Shown in pieces: positions 1 through 9,949 of a stretch of 64,000 nucleotides of DNA (position 1 is the stretch's first letter; the number at the start of each line of letters is the position of its first letter). This stretch comes from Romanomermis culicivorax. Lineage: Eukaryota > Nematoda > Enoplea > Mermithida > Mermithidae. Position numbers and translations under genes: made by a program. The stretch is taken from the NCBI GenBank assembly GCA_963922205.1, contig CAWUHX010000129.1:248001-312000 (forward strand), given 5' to 3'. The notes beneath the pieces were generated by a model that saw nothing but the letters and a program-made list of their open reading frames with translations, searched no databases and was not told where the DNA came from.

Positions 1-258
1 CTGGCTGGAGTATATGAAATTGCAAATGCTTTGAAAAAACATAATGTACCCTTAGAGGCTAGAGGAAACCCTTTATGTAAAATGTTATTCACTTTACCTC
101 AGAAACTCTCCTACCATACACCTCCGGGAGAATCAGATGATCAGGCAGTTAGTAGTCTCAAGCGGTTGAATAAACCACTTGTGAAAAGTATTGATTTATT
201 TCCAAGCAGTGCAGAAGAAGATATCAAAGACAATTCATTCTTTAATAAAGGAAACTAG
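1..258 (+). CDS. C-terminal part of an unrecognised Polinton ORF
   Basis: The frame is open from the first base of the window to a TAG at 256-258, giving about 85 residues with no transmembrane segment. It sits directly upstream of the integrase and on the same strand, so it most likely belongs to the same element. The sequence is moderately charged with a proline-containing C-terminal half. I do not recognise the family; the start lies outside the window. A second frame beginning near 191 overlaps its end but is better explained as leader of the integrase region. Confidence 0.4.
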   Translation: MAGVYEIANALKKHNVPLEARGNPLCKMLFTLPQKLSYHTPPGESDDQAVSSLKRLNKPLVKSIDLFPSSAEEDIKDNSFFNKGN

Positions 259-322
259 ACAGAAAAGAAGATTCGGTGAAAATTTAGTGCACTTAGACAG
301 TATACTCCTTTGTACTAGAGCG

Positions 323-1417
323 ATGAACACCTTACTTTCGAAATTATACAAAAATTTACTCGGAAATCCTACAGCTTTTTCTAGTATTGAAAAATTATAT
401 GTTGAAGCTAGAAAACACCATGAAACAACTACATGTAAAAATTTTAAAGATTGGCTCTCAAAACAAGATAGTTATACCTTAGATAAACAAGTCAACGAAA
501 AATTTTCACGTAACCGTATTTATGTTACAGATATGGATCAACAATGGGAAATTGATTTGGCAGATATGTCTTCTTTAGCAGATTTTAGCAATGGATATAA
601 ATTTATGTTTACATGTATAGATGTATTAAGTAAATAGGCATGGGTTGAACCATTGAAATCAAAACATGCAAAGAATGTATGTGATGCTTTTCAAAATATT
701 CTAGAAAGAGGTCGAATCCCTTAGAGAGTGTGCAGCAATAAAATAAAAGAATTTGTCAACAAAGATTTCCAAAAATTATTGAAAGCTAAGGATATACATT
801 TTTTTACTTCTCAAAATGAAGACATTAAATGTTCAATAGTTTAGCTGTTTAATAGAACTTTAAAAACTAAATTATTTAAATATTTTACAGAGTTTACCAC
901 TTATAAATGGATCCATATTTTACCCTCAGTTGCTTCGAACTATAATCACTCTATTCATAGATCAATTAAGGAAAACCCTATTAACGTGGATTATTCTAAT
1001 GAAAAAATTATATGGCAAAGACTCTACCCTGAAAGCTTACACACTAGAAAGTCTAAGGTTGATATATGAGATTACGTGCGAATTAGTAAACATAGAGGCG
1101 TGTTTGACAAAGGTTATTCACCTCAATGGAGTGAAGAAGTTTTCAGAGCAAAACATATTGTGAAGACTAGAAACCATATACTTTATAGAATTTAAGATTT
1201 GGAAGGCGAAGATACAGAAGGACGTTTTTATGAAAAAGAGCTACAGAAAATTGATTTTAATCCTAATATCAAAGAATAGAAAATTGAAAAGGTTCTGAAA
1301 ACTAAACGTTTACCAGATGGTCAGAATAGAGTACTTGTGAAGTGGTGGGGTTATCCTGAAAAATTCAACAGCTGGATTTTAGAAAAGGATATACAAAATG
1401 ACGATGACGATGATTAG
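323..1417 (+). pseudogene. Polinton retroviral-like integrase with chromodomain, inactivated
   Basis: The frame starting at ATG 323 reads as a Polinton integrase: an N-terminal region, an RNase-H-fold core with WEIDLADM around 549-572 carrying the first catalytic Asp, and a C-terminal chromodomain-like stretch at about 1282-1390 (VKWWGYPEKFNSW). In-frame stops occur at 635, 722, 842, 1067, 1193 and 1277 (TAG, TAG, TAG, TGA, TAA, TAG). By comparison with the DDE signature, the second acidic position reads Asn near 737 and the TAG at 842 occupies the expected Glu position. The frame ends at 1415-1417, overlapping the protease start by 20 bases. Catalysis is clearly lost. Confidence 0.85.
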
Positions 1418-1772
1418 GATGAATAACTTTGAACTGGCATATTATGTTCAACAAGATGCACTATTATCAAGAATTTTTTTAGGAGTTTTTGCTGGCGATA
1501 CTCTGCCGAAGATAGTTAAAAGACCTGCAGCTTTAATTGCAAACACCGGTACATCTTTTCAAAAAGGAAGTCATTGGATAGCTATGTATTTTGATAATGA
1601 TAAGTCTGTATATTATTTTGATTCCTATGGTTTACCACCAATTATTCCTGCTTTTATAAACTATATTAACAAGAATGCTACAGTAAGATACACAAATAAG
1701 AAATATCTACAAAATTTTTATGGTAGAGTTTGTGGTATATATACTTTATATTTTTTGTATTATAAAGTGTGA
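1398..1772 (+). CDS. Polinton adenovirus-type cysteine protease
   Basis: The 124-codon open frame matches the adenain-like (C5/Ulp1-related) protease of Polintons, thought to process capsid precursors. The visible triad is His in GSHWIAMYF (near residue 59), Asp in YYFDSYGLPP (about residue 75) and Cys in GRVCGIYTLYF (about residue 112). The spacing and order His-Asp-Cys fit the family, and the length is close to that of a complete Polinton protease. Of the listed start codons, the real start may be one of several in-frame ATGs between 1398 and 1419. It overlaps the end of the dead integrase. It is one of two Polinton genes here with no visible lesion. Confidence 0.85.
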   Translation: MTMTMIRMNNFELAYYVQQDALLSRIFLGVFAGDTLPKIVKRPAALIANTGTSFQKGSHWIAMYFDNDKSVYYFDSYGLPPIIPAFINYINKNATVRYTNKKYLQNFYGRVCGIYTLYFLYYKV

Positions 1773-2075
1773 AATGTTCCTATGTATAAAATGTTTAAAA
1801 GTTTTAGTAATAAAAATTTTGTTTATATTGATAAATTGGTTTGTTAGTTCTTTCATTGTAAATTTTCGGTAAAAGCTCGATTGGGAAATAAATTATGTAC
1901 ACATTCGTAAAAGTTAAATCCTTCTTTATGTATTTTTGTAAGATTTTACTTTACTTTACCAGCTCCGCCTCCCTTATATTTTTGTATAATTTTATTGGTT
2001 ACTTTACTAGCTCTGCCTTCTCATAAATTTATGATTGAGTGATTAATTGTTAAATCAAAAATTTTTTATTTTGAA

Positions 2076-2379
2076 ATGGATAGTAGTAATAGTACGCATT
2101 CAGAAACATCTCGCATTAGCATTTGGGAGTTTTTTTGGAAAACGTCTACCTCAAAACAAAGTGGTTTTCTTCAGTCAGGTCATACTAATATACATTGTAG
2201 TCATTACAGCTATAATAAATTTATCTGTCTACAATAATAATACACAATTGTGGGTTCACCTTTTATGCCCTTGTATAGGACATTTGTTATCTAGTCCCGT
2301 ACTGGGAGTTTTACAGTCACCTTATTCATTGAAGACCATACTTACAACAACCAACATTATGAATAATGACAACCTTTGA
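2076..2379 (+). pseudogene. Polinton small membrane protein, frameshifted
   Basis: The frame from ATG 2076 encodes a Ser/Thr-rich N-terminus followed by an aromatic WEFFWK motif. At about 2160-2170 the similarity moves to another frame, which supplies a strongly hydrophobic segment (VILIYIVVITAIINLSVY) and a tail with LLCPCIGHLL. Such a short protein with one membrane segment near the capsid genes recurs in Polintons, as I recall it; its role is not known to me. The split across two frames indicates a frameshift, so this copy is probably not made intact. The end overlaps the start of the next gene by 14 bases. Confidence 0.6.
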
Positions 2380-3283
2380 AGATCAATTTTATATCACATT
2401 ACCTAGTAATAGGGAAAATGGAACCAAGCCCTCAGATTTTTCAGCCCATCTATCTTACCATTTAAAACTAGATGGAAACTGGGAGGTAGGGCTAAGTGAA
2501 ATAATATATCCCTATAGTTGGGCTACAATTTCCAATCATGGTGGAGATAATGTAATAACCTTAATTACGGATAGTGTTGGAAATAAGGTTAAAAAAATTA
2601 AAGTAATAGTTTTTGAAAAACATTACTTTACCGTATCTGAATTAATTGCCAAGCTGAATGCAAAAATTGGAGCAGCTATTGTCAGAACTAACATTGAAAT
2701 CATGTTTTCATATGATGAACATGGTAAAGGGTTGGTTAATTTGAAAATAAAAAGTGGTACAAGCTTGCCTAAAATGGATATAAGCAAACCGTTATTGGAG
2801 CTTCTCGGATTTAGCGCTACCAATACTGCTGCCTATGCAACTGCTGATGATTTTTTAAATAGAGGTGTGAATATTAACTTATATACTGTTGGAGAGAAAC
2901 CACCAAAAAATTCTAACACACATATTCCACCATCCAAATCTGTTTTTCTTGCGGAGCCTGGAAATAATCATTTATACATGTTAAAAATTCAACCACCATA
3001 TTTAAACAATTTACAAAGTTTTTATGTTTACTGTAATATTATTGAAAATCAAATTGTTGGAAATACTTTAGCACCACTTTTACGTATAGTAAATGTTCAG
3101 GGAAAATACAAAGATAATGTGAGTCAATTATATGAAACACCTCACTATATACCCATTCAATTAAAAGAAATTACGGTACTCGAAATTAATATAAAAAACA
3201 GTATGAATGAGCTTATACCCTTTCAGTTTGGGAATGTTATAGTTAAATTAAATTTCTGGCGATGTACTCCTTTTTTCCTATAA
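2366..3283 (+). CDS. Polinton minor capsid (penton-like) protein candidate
   Basis: An uninterrupted 305-codon frame starts at ATG 2366. The N-terminus (FYITLPSN, later LDGNWEVGLSEIIYPYSW) is the hallmark of the conserved Polinton protein regarded as the minor, single-jelly-roll capsid component that would form pentons beside the major capsid protein. There is no signal peptide or membrane segment and the composition is rich in beta-favouring residues. The gene stands between the small membrane protein and the core-like/major capsid genes, a usual neighbourhood. No stop or frameshift is visible, in contrast with flanking genes. The exact structural role is inferred from the family. Confidence 0.75.
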   Translation: MTTFEDQFYITLPSNRENGTKPSDFSAHLSYHLKLDGNWEVGLSEIIYPYSWATISNHGGDNVITLITDSVGNKVKKIKVIVFEKHYFTVSELIAKLNAKIGAAIVRTNIEIMFSYDEHGKGLVNLKIKSGTSLPKMDISKPLLELLGFSATNTAAYATADDFLNRGVNINLYTVGEKPPKNSNTHIPPSKSVFLAEPGNNHLYMLKIQPPYLNNLQSFYVYCNIIENQIVGNTLAPLLRIVNVQGKYKDNVSQLYETPHYIPIQLKEITVLEINIKNSMNELIPFQFGNVIVKLNFWRCTPFFL

Positions 3284-3480
3284 TGATAGTATCAAATTTT
3301 TATTTATTTATTCATTCATTGGCATTTGGACACGTTGTCGTCAGGTTGAATTTTCGCAAACGCTCTGAATTAATTAATTCATTTAGTTGTTCATTCTGAA
3401 TTTCAAAGCAAAATATGCATACCCTATTTATCCCTGAAACCCTTGATTACTGGATCAATATTTATTGATGCAGCATTCAA

Positions 3481-3949
3481 GATAATCAGTTTCAATTAGG
3501 TGGTACCTTAAAAGGTTTCCGAGCAGCATACTCTTTTTATTATAGACATCAGGGAGCTGGAGTTGATAATTTTCTCAAGAGTTTGTGGTGCCTAGCTATG
3601 CCTTTGTTAAAATCTGCAGGAAAGCATGCACTTGCTGCAGGTTCCAAAATTGCAGGTGATGTGGTAGAGGGTTGTTCTTTTGAAGAAACTGTTGCTGAGC
3701 ATGGAGGAAATGCAGCTGGCAACGTATTACATGAGATGGGTGAATGCATATAAAGGAAAAAGTCTAGGGAAGCGTAAACATATAAATTCTACGATACATA
3801 TAAAAAGCAATAAGAAGTTCAATGATGTTCATCAACATCGTCATCAGCATCAGCATCAAAAACAACATAAACATAAACATCTAAAACAATGTTCCTCATT
3901 CTTAAAAAAGACTCCAGATAGAGTAGTCGGTTTCAAGGATATCTATTGA
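3481..3949 (+). pseudogene. Polinton basic core-like protein, frameshifted
   Basis: The frame from about 3481 (LGGTLKGFRAAYSFYYRHQG, then a segment with GKHALAAGSKIAGDVVEG) stops at 3751-3753. The C-terminal lysine/histidine-rich tail continues in another frame, with a run of HQHRHQHQHQK near 3835-3870 and an end KKTPDRVVGFKDIY at 3949. Polintons carry a comparable protein with a glycine-rich N-terminal half and a basic tail immediately upstream of the major capsid gene; a DNA-binding or capsid-internal role is assumed by analogy. No convincing start codon remains: a TGA lies just upstream at about 3464. The frameshift is near 3750. Confidence 0.6.
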
Positions 3950-3951
3950 AA

Positions 3952-5340
3952 ATGAGAAAATTTATTGATGCTGCATCGTCTCCTAGTAGTAAAATGGCAT
4001 TAGATTTATTTACTGTACCTCCAACACAAGTCGCTATTCATAGAAGTTTTTGGTATGAAATTCAGCTCCAGAATCCTTGTACTAATGAAGGACCCTATGA
4101 GTCTGTTATTTCACCTGATTCATATATGCTGGATTTATCAAAAAAATTTATATATTTTACTATTCGAATTGCCAAAGCTAATGGTAGTGCTTGCACTTTA
4201 ACATGGGATGCCAACAACAATCTCAATGGTAATGTTGTGGTGCCAATTAATTTGATCGGCAAAACATTTTTTAAACAGATCCAAATGTACCTAAATGGAA
4301 AATTAATATCTGACAGGTAGGTTTTATAATTAAATGTATGTTCACATTTTTTAATTTTTAGCATTTTAACATTTTAGTGGGGATAGATACACTTACAGAT
4401 CTTATTTGGAAACGGAATTGAACTATGGTCATGATGCTAAGTTGACACATGTTGCAGCTGCTGGTTATGCTTTTGAAAATGGTGATGCTCTTGATATAAA
4501 GAAAAACAAGGGTGCTTCGGAAAGATTTTAAATGTTCAAAAACAGTGCAATTGTTGAATTAATGGCCCCTATACATGCTGATCTATTGATGCAAGAACGT
4601 TTTTTATTGAATCAATGTACTTTGAAAATTGATTTATACAGACATAGAGATGATTTTTGCTTGCAGAAATTTAGATCTACTGACAACAAAGCTTATAATA
4701 TCGAGGTTAAAAGCATGTCTTTATTTACTAAAAAAATTAAAGTTGCAGATAATATCAATCTAGCTATTGAATCCATGTTACAAAATACAGCTGCAAAATA
4801 CCCTATTCATCAATGTCATGTTACAAGTCTATACATAACAACTAGTCCTCCCTCAGCTCCTCTAAACTGGTTTTTCACAGGTCCTTTACCTCGTTGTCTT
4901 GTTATGGGGCTTGTTGATGGTGCAGCTGCTAGGGGTGATTATTATCAAAGCCCTTTCAACTTCAAACATTTTGGGTTAAACGAAATTAAAGTAACAAGCA
5001 GTACTACAACATTATCTACAATGCCTTATATGTTAAATTTTAAAGAAAACAAATATTTGTGCACTTTTATACAATTATCTGAGGGTGTAGGAATTGGTAC
5101 AGATAACAAGGGCAATGAAATTACTCAGAATTCTTTTACAACGCATAACATGCTTTTTGTTTTTGATTTGACTCCTTGTGGTATGGATGGTAATTCTTGG
5201 GAACTCATGCGTGAAGGAACCACCAGTTTACAAATGAATTTTGGAGAGGATATACCAGATGGTTGTATAGAAGCCCAGAATTTGACTCTCTCGTAATGAT
5301 TGATAAAAATCGTGAAACTTTTACGGATTATAGTATTTAA
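3952..5340 (+). pseudogene. Polinton major capsid protein gene, intron-containing and damaged
   Basis: From ATG 3952 the protein reads as the Polinton major (double jelly-roll) capsid protein, with PPTQVAIHRSFWYEIQLQN near the start, LNGKLISD before an intron, and VELMAPIHADLLMQERFLLN at about 4550-4609. Exon 1 is 3952-4316, the intron 4317-4377, and the second exon begins at 4378. A TAA at 4529-4531 breaks the frame 50 codons into exon 2, and a frameshift at about 5275-5280 moves the conserved C-terminus (IDKNRETFTDY) into another frame ending at TAA 5338-5340. The gene is the last of the Polinton cluster. Full length would be near the usual size for the family. Confidence 0.85.
4317..4377 (+). 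other. 61-bp spliceosomal-type intron inside capsid gene
   Basis: The segment begins GTAGGT and ends in a T-rich tract with TTTTAG. Its removal joins codon position two of exon 1 with position three in exon 2 and restores the conserved capsid reading frame across the junction; without removal, translation stops at 4318-4320. Length and composition match small invertebrate introns. Confidence 0.75.
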
Positions 5341-5345
5341 ATGCA

Positions 5346-6516
5346 CTATATATATTTATATTATGTACATTTCATTTTTTTATAATAAAAAATCACTTAT
5401 AGTTTTGTTTATCCTACCCTTCTCATTAACTCTTGTTTAGAAATATTCTATCAATTTATCTCTAATTAAAAATGAGCTTCTTTCTATTACTCCTTCTTTC
5501 ATTTATTCTCTCCATTAGTTCTACAGTACTCTCTGTAATTCTCTCACACATTCTTTTTTACCCTAAGACCTATAGAAAGCTATATAAGACAACAAATCTC
5601 AATATGAGCAACACCATACGTTATGCAATTGTTTTGTGCATATTCTCTACATCTCACTAACTCACTCACTCACTCATAAACCTCTAATTATTTGACTACA
5701 GTAAACCCTTTTTCATTTTCCAGCAGCTGACACACATTAGAACTCAAAAGAAACAACCACTACTATAAAACACAATAAATAAATTTTATTGATTTTTATT
5801 TCAATTTTATTTTATTATTTTTAAAACAAATAGAGTAATAAATATACATATATACAAAATTTACCTGAAAATAAAAACATTAAGTTTTGAAAATTTTGCA
5901 AAAATTTTTTTACTTACATAAAATACTATATACATTGAACCTCCTCCACCATCCCCAACACCCCCCGCGGCCGCTGCCGCCGCAGCCCTCGCTACCGGCT
6001 TCAGGCGTAGCCACTAAAATTTTTACAAAATTTAAAAACTATTTTAGTTAAACAAAAATTTTTGTTCTAATATATCATCTTAACTGATTACTAATAGGTA
6101 CAAAATCTATTAACAGTCTTTATTATTTTTATCATAAATTTTTATCATATAAAATTGTGTAAATAATTAAAAGCTTCTAGAATATTCTAGAAACAATGTT
6201 TCATCAATTAACCTAACCACATACACATACATATGTACGTACATACATACTTACTCACCTACTTACTTACATGGATACATTCAATACAGAGTTATACAGT
6301 AAATAACATCTGTTCTTTGGTAAGTTTTAGGCAAGTTAACTATCTACTATACATTAACATATACATGAACTAAAAATCTGTAACATACTGTGCTTAGTGC
6401 AATTTAACCTATACATATTTATCTTAAAATATTTCAGTAAAAGCTTATAACAATTTTTACTCTCATTAGCTATAAATCTATAGACCTAAGACATGATTTA
6501 AGTATAACATCAAAAC
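5346..6516. other. AT-rich noncoding stretch with one GC-rich patch
   Basis: No recognisable gene is seen. A 62-codon hydrophobic frame at 5472-5660 could be a membrane peptide but has no family signature and is probably chance. Simple ACAT/TACT tetranucleotide repeats lie at about 6222-6275. A GC-rich patch at 5941-6012 stands out. On the minus strand it is preceded by AATTTTAG and followed by TGTAAGT and has an alanine/glycine-rich open frame, so it could be a small exon of a minus-strand gene. Confidence 0.4.
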
Positions 6517-6787
6517 TTACTGAAAGTGCAGTAGCGCCAACCCTATCCTCTGCTCGATGTAATGATCATCCGTGTTTCCCCGTTCAGCCCTCGCACCCTG
6601 GACGAGGATGTTCCACAGGTGCAAGGCTAGGTGGTCATCTGCCAGGGAAGGGTTTTCGAACATCCGGCGTAGACATTTCATGAAACCTCAAAAGGGTTTC
6701 TGTCCCCCGCTGGCTTTTCCACCAGGTCTTGAACCCCGCCGAGGCTTCCTCCCAAAAGACTGATGCCCATGCCTTGACGTGGGTCAT
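6517..6787 (-). CDS. Exon-like GC-rich coding remnant, unknown protein
   Basis: This GC-rich block in AT-rich surroundings reads on the minus strand from an ATG at 6785-6787 through about 35 codons rich in Trp and charged residues (WASVFWEEASAGFKTWWK). After an apparent frame change near 6675 it continues as a helical, Leu-rich segment (ENPSLADDHLALHLWNILVQ) ending at TAA 6517-6519. The last bases also form a good splice donor (GTAAGT, complement of 6515-6520), and the stretch is preceded on that strand by TTTTTAAAG, so it may be an internal exon. Either it is a broken single exon or two frames of a pseudogene. I do not recognise the family. Confidence 0.35.
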
Positions 6788-7078
6788 CTTTAAAAACGGC
6801 TCCAAATTAATAATAATATTTTTAATATTTTAAATCGTATCCATATTAATTTTGAAAATCAAAATATTTGTAAGATCAGCATACCCTAAGCCTCATGGGC
6901 TGCTCTTAACGCCGAAATGAATGTAATGAATACAGCCTCCATCCATATTGTCTTTGGTGTCACACAGGTACAAAAAAAAGAATGATTCTTCTTCTTCTAT
7001 TTTTCTATTTATACCTCTTTGCCCTGATTAAACATTTTCCGGTTTTTTCTGCTTTCTTGGTTGAATCTTTTCGGTTTT
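6788..7078. other. Noncoding AT-rich segment
   Basis: No gene recognised. On the minus strand at about 6893-6965 there is a 24-codon open segment with amphipathic character (IWMEAVFITFISALRAAHEA) that might belong with the exon-like remnant downstream on that strand, but no clear splice sites define it. Confidence 0.25.
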
Positions 7079-7246
7079 TCTTTGAAGGTTCTAGGCTCTA
7101 GGTTATTCTAGAAAATTATCAAAATAACAACAATCACCTCAATTTTTTTGGTAAAGCGTCTCTTTGAAGGTTCTAGGCTCTAGGTTATTCTAGAAAACTA
7201 TCAATATAACAATAATCACCACCTTAATTATTTTGGTAAAGCGTCT
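7079..7246. repeat. Two-copy tandem duplication, 82-bp unit
   Basis: The stretch TTTGAAGGTTCTAGGCTCTA starts at 7081 and again at 7163. The copies continue in register to GGTAAAGCGTCTCT at 7150 and about 7232, with a few substitutions and small indels between them. This is a local duplication with no coding content. Confidence 0.85.
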
Positions 7247-7604
7247 CTTGCTACTGTGTATTATAGAACCTTTGACCTTTTCTAGCATTTCTAATTGGTT
7301 TTACAATCTAAACGGCTTCAGCTGTCTAACCTTTTTATGTTTGCTCTGGAAAACACTCTGTATACAAAATCGTATCTATCTGTATAAATCATTATGCATT
7401 ATAAAATGTATCATTTTCTATATGCAGAGTAGTGTTCATGTATGTCTATCCTTGATGATTTAGTACACCTTTAACCTCCTGGTACAATTTTGTGTTTATA
7501 CATCTTGTGTTTTCTTTTTTCTATCCTTATTTTCTTTTCTGCAAATATTTTTGTAGTATCAGTTACGTTTTCTACATCTAGAATATTTTTGCATCTCAAG
7601 TGCT

Positions 7605-7945
7605 CAATTTTCTACACGTGCTTTATGTCAGACTCATTTGGGTCATTTTTCTATAAAAGACCTTGGTCATTTTACGACCCTATAAGTATAAACCCGTACG
7701 AATAATGTTTCAAGTTTTATAGACTCTTAGAGTTTTTATATGTGGAATTGAGCATTCTGATCTAAAAGACCATTCTAATTTGGACGATCATTCAGTATGC
7801 AGGGCTTCCAGCTAATCTGTTAACCTGCAGATGGTGCACCACTCATATTGGAGCCCAAGGGCACTTTTTTTGAAAGACTTCCTCCATGGGTGGAGGGAGT
7901 CATTTTTATACATGCTTTCTTTTTTGTTTTTCCATTTTTGTTCAC
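7605..7945 (+). repeat. Left copy of a diverged local duplication
   Basis: Parallels 8105-8530 in order. Shared blocks include a CTGGTCATTTTT-like segment with TATAAAAGACC, then CGTACGAATAATGTT, the TAGACTCT block, GAACGATCATTCAG-like text, CCTGCAG(G/A)TGG, and finally GAAAG(A/G)CTTCCTC with CATTTTTATACATG. Spacing between copies is about 490 bases. No coding capacity is seen. Confidence 0.7.
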
Positions 7946-8104
7946 GTTATCATTATTATTTTTTATTTTTGTATTTGGACTACAGTATTTTTGCAATAAA
8001 CAAAAATAATACATTGCTTCAAAAGTTTTACAATAAGCTGGAAATGATACAGCGATTTAAAAATTTTTCTTTTTGATACATAAAGATTTTTGAACTCTCC
8101 AAAT

Positions 8105-8530
8105 TTTCTACATGCTTTTTAGGACCAGCTCGTTCTGGTCATTTTTTATAAAAGAACCTTTTGGTCTACATGCTTTTTATGGCCAGCTCATTCTGGTCAT
8201 TTTTATAAAAGACCTTCTTGGTCATTTTTGGCAGACAATCAAACTTTATACGTATGCACCTGTACGGATAATGTTATCTCCTACAGACTCTCTCGAGATT
8301 TTACTCATAAAACAGACCATTACTGACCAGTTTGACCGTTCTGACATTTATTGACTTGAACGATCATTCAGGAGTGGGACCTCCAAACATATTTAGGCCT
8401 GCAGGTGGCGCCCTTTTGTCAAAGGGGGTCCGGGGGCACAAATTTTTGAAAGGCTTCCTCTGCCCACAGGGGAAGCCATTTTTATACATGATCTCTTTTT
8501 ATTTCTTTTCCCTTTTTTGTTCACTTTAGT
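8105..8530 (+). repeat. Right copy of the diverged local duplication
   Basis: Same block order as 7605-7945, plus an internal tandem duplication of about 62 bases at 8105-8230 (TACATGCTTTTTA..CCAGCTC.TTCTGGTCATTTTT twice). The two copies could be degenerate terminal repeats of a lost element, but no TG..CA ends or coding remnants lie between them, so plain duplication is equally likely. Confidence 0.65.
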
Positions 8531-9798
8531 TTTCCTTTTCCATTTTCTGTTGTTTGTCATCGATTTTCCTTCTCCACCTACAGTAACACACCTATTACCC
8601 TAACTCCACTATTACCATAATCGAAATATTACCATAATTCCTCTATTATGGTAACTCCTGAACCTGTATGCTTAACCGTATGACCTATAAATCGACAAAA
8701 AATGGTCTGTATATCTTTACCATACGACCTTTAAATCGGCCAAAAATGACAAATTATAGGTCGCACACAAAAGATAGAGGTATCCTTAATCATACCACCT
8801 ATACGGTCTGGCCTTACTACTCGGTTCGCTTTGTCGGGCTCAGAAATGCTCTAATACTGTGAAAAAAATTAATTGCAGCGTCCGAATCAGCTTTCCCCAA
8901 TGAAATGAGCTTCTCAGCTGAGGTCTGGTTTTTCTATGCTATAACGCCAAGCTGTAATTGGGGTAGGTTAGGCGGACCCTGTGAACCAACACGGTTGGAC
9001 CTATACTCCATTGATCTTGATCTATGCAGTGGTCGAAGTCTCGGCAAACGCAGCCTTAATAGAGATGAGAAAATGAATTGTGATCATCAAGAAATATCAT
9101 AAAAGAAAAATTATTGTGTCCCATTACACCGACTAATGATATATATTAAATGAAAACAAAACGCTACAAAGTGAAATTTACAAAATATATCATCTTCCCA
9201 CAGGACGGGCTTCCCTGGAATAATTATACCAGCAATATTTGGTAACAAAATTACGTCTAATTGTTTCTACTTCTCCTTGCGCACTGGTCAAAAAATTGTA
9301 CTTTATTTTTTGCCCAAATAGAAGATTATCGTCAAGCAATGTTTATCCATACAAAATGCAGATGAACAGATTTCTTAAAATGCGAAAGTACGACTCAGTC
9401 AGATCATTTCTACTTTTTCCAGAAAAATAAATCTGTTAGATTGACTGACGGATCAACTATTCATTGGGTTCAATTGTTTTTATGGCGAGTTTCCTACTTA
9501 TTGGGATAGATAAAAAAATATACAAAGTGATTTAGAGTTAGAGTATGTGAACATTCCGGATTTGATGTGGCAAGATTTTAAAAATATGGAGCATTAATTG
9601 TATAATGATGCACCCGATTAAAAAGACAAAATGTTTGCTTGCACACAGAAGTTTGATTTTTTCGATAAATCAAGGGAATAAGTGCAAACTGATAACTACT
9701 ATTACCACACAAAATACAAATTTATCCAACGTTTTGCGTAGCACATTTTGATTTTTAGATTTTAGATTTTATTTTTCATAAAAATTCATTAATCGATT
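8531..9798. other. Noncoding stretch without recognised features
   Basis: Short ATTACCATAAT-like repeats occur at 8597-8660. I found no gene, tRNA or transposon ends in the rest; the short open frames lack any family signature. Confidence 0.4.
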
Positions 9799-9918
9799 TA
9801 ACGGGAGTTTAACATATTAGCCGAGGTAACGGGACCGTCAAAAACGGAACAGTCGAGGTAAGGGTGCGGTCGAGGTAATGGGACGATCGAGGTAACGGGA
9901 CAGTCGAGGTATTGGCAC
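9799..9918 (+). repeat. Short tandem array, GTCGAGGTAACGGGAC unit
   Basis: About five imperfect 16-18-bp units related to GTCGAGGTAACGGGAC follow one another, with degenerate flanks (AACGGGAG at 9800). No inverted partner array was found in the window, so this could be one end of a truncated array-ended element. It directly abuts the MITE at 9950. Confidence 0.75.
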
Positions 9919-9949
9919 ACAACGAGAAAAATCTATTCAATACAGTTAA

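Larger units (their letters stand above)
1..5345 (+). mobile_element. Polinton/Maverick DNA transposon, right-hand part, decaying
   Basis: The ordered set of integrase with chromodomain, adenovirus-type cysteine protease, small membrane protein, jelly-roll-type minor capsid candidate, basic glycine/lysine protein and double-jelly-roll-type major capsid protein is diagnostic of Polintons, the self-synthesising virus-like transposons of eukaryotes. All genes lie on the plus strand. No family-B DNA polymerase or FtsK/HerA-type packaging ATPase is seen; they would have to lie left of the window or be lost. No terminal inverted repeat was recognised on the right, so the end is set just after the capsid gene. 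Several genes carry stops or frameshifts while the protease and minor capsid frames are open, so this copy is old or partly degraded. Confidence 0.9.

Noticed and set aside
191-1417. Possible stop-codon reassignment because several TAG codons interrupt the integrase frame
   Set aside because: TGA and TAA also interrupt it, the stops replace different residue types, and the open protease and GPCR frames use the standard code.
8405-8420. GTGGCGCCC resembling a lysine-tRNA primer-binding site
   Set aside because: No LTR ends at this point, no retroelement coding text follows, and the sequence lies inside the local duplication.
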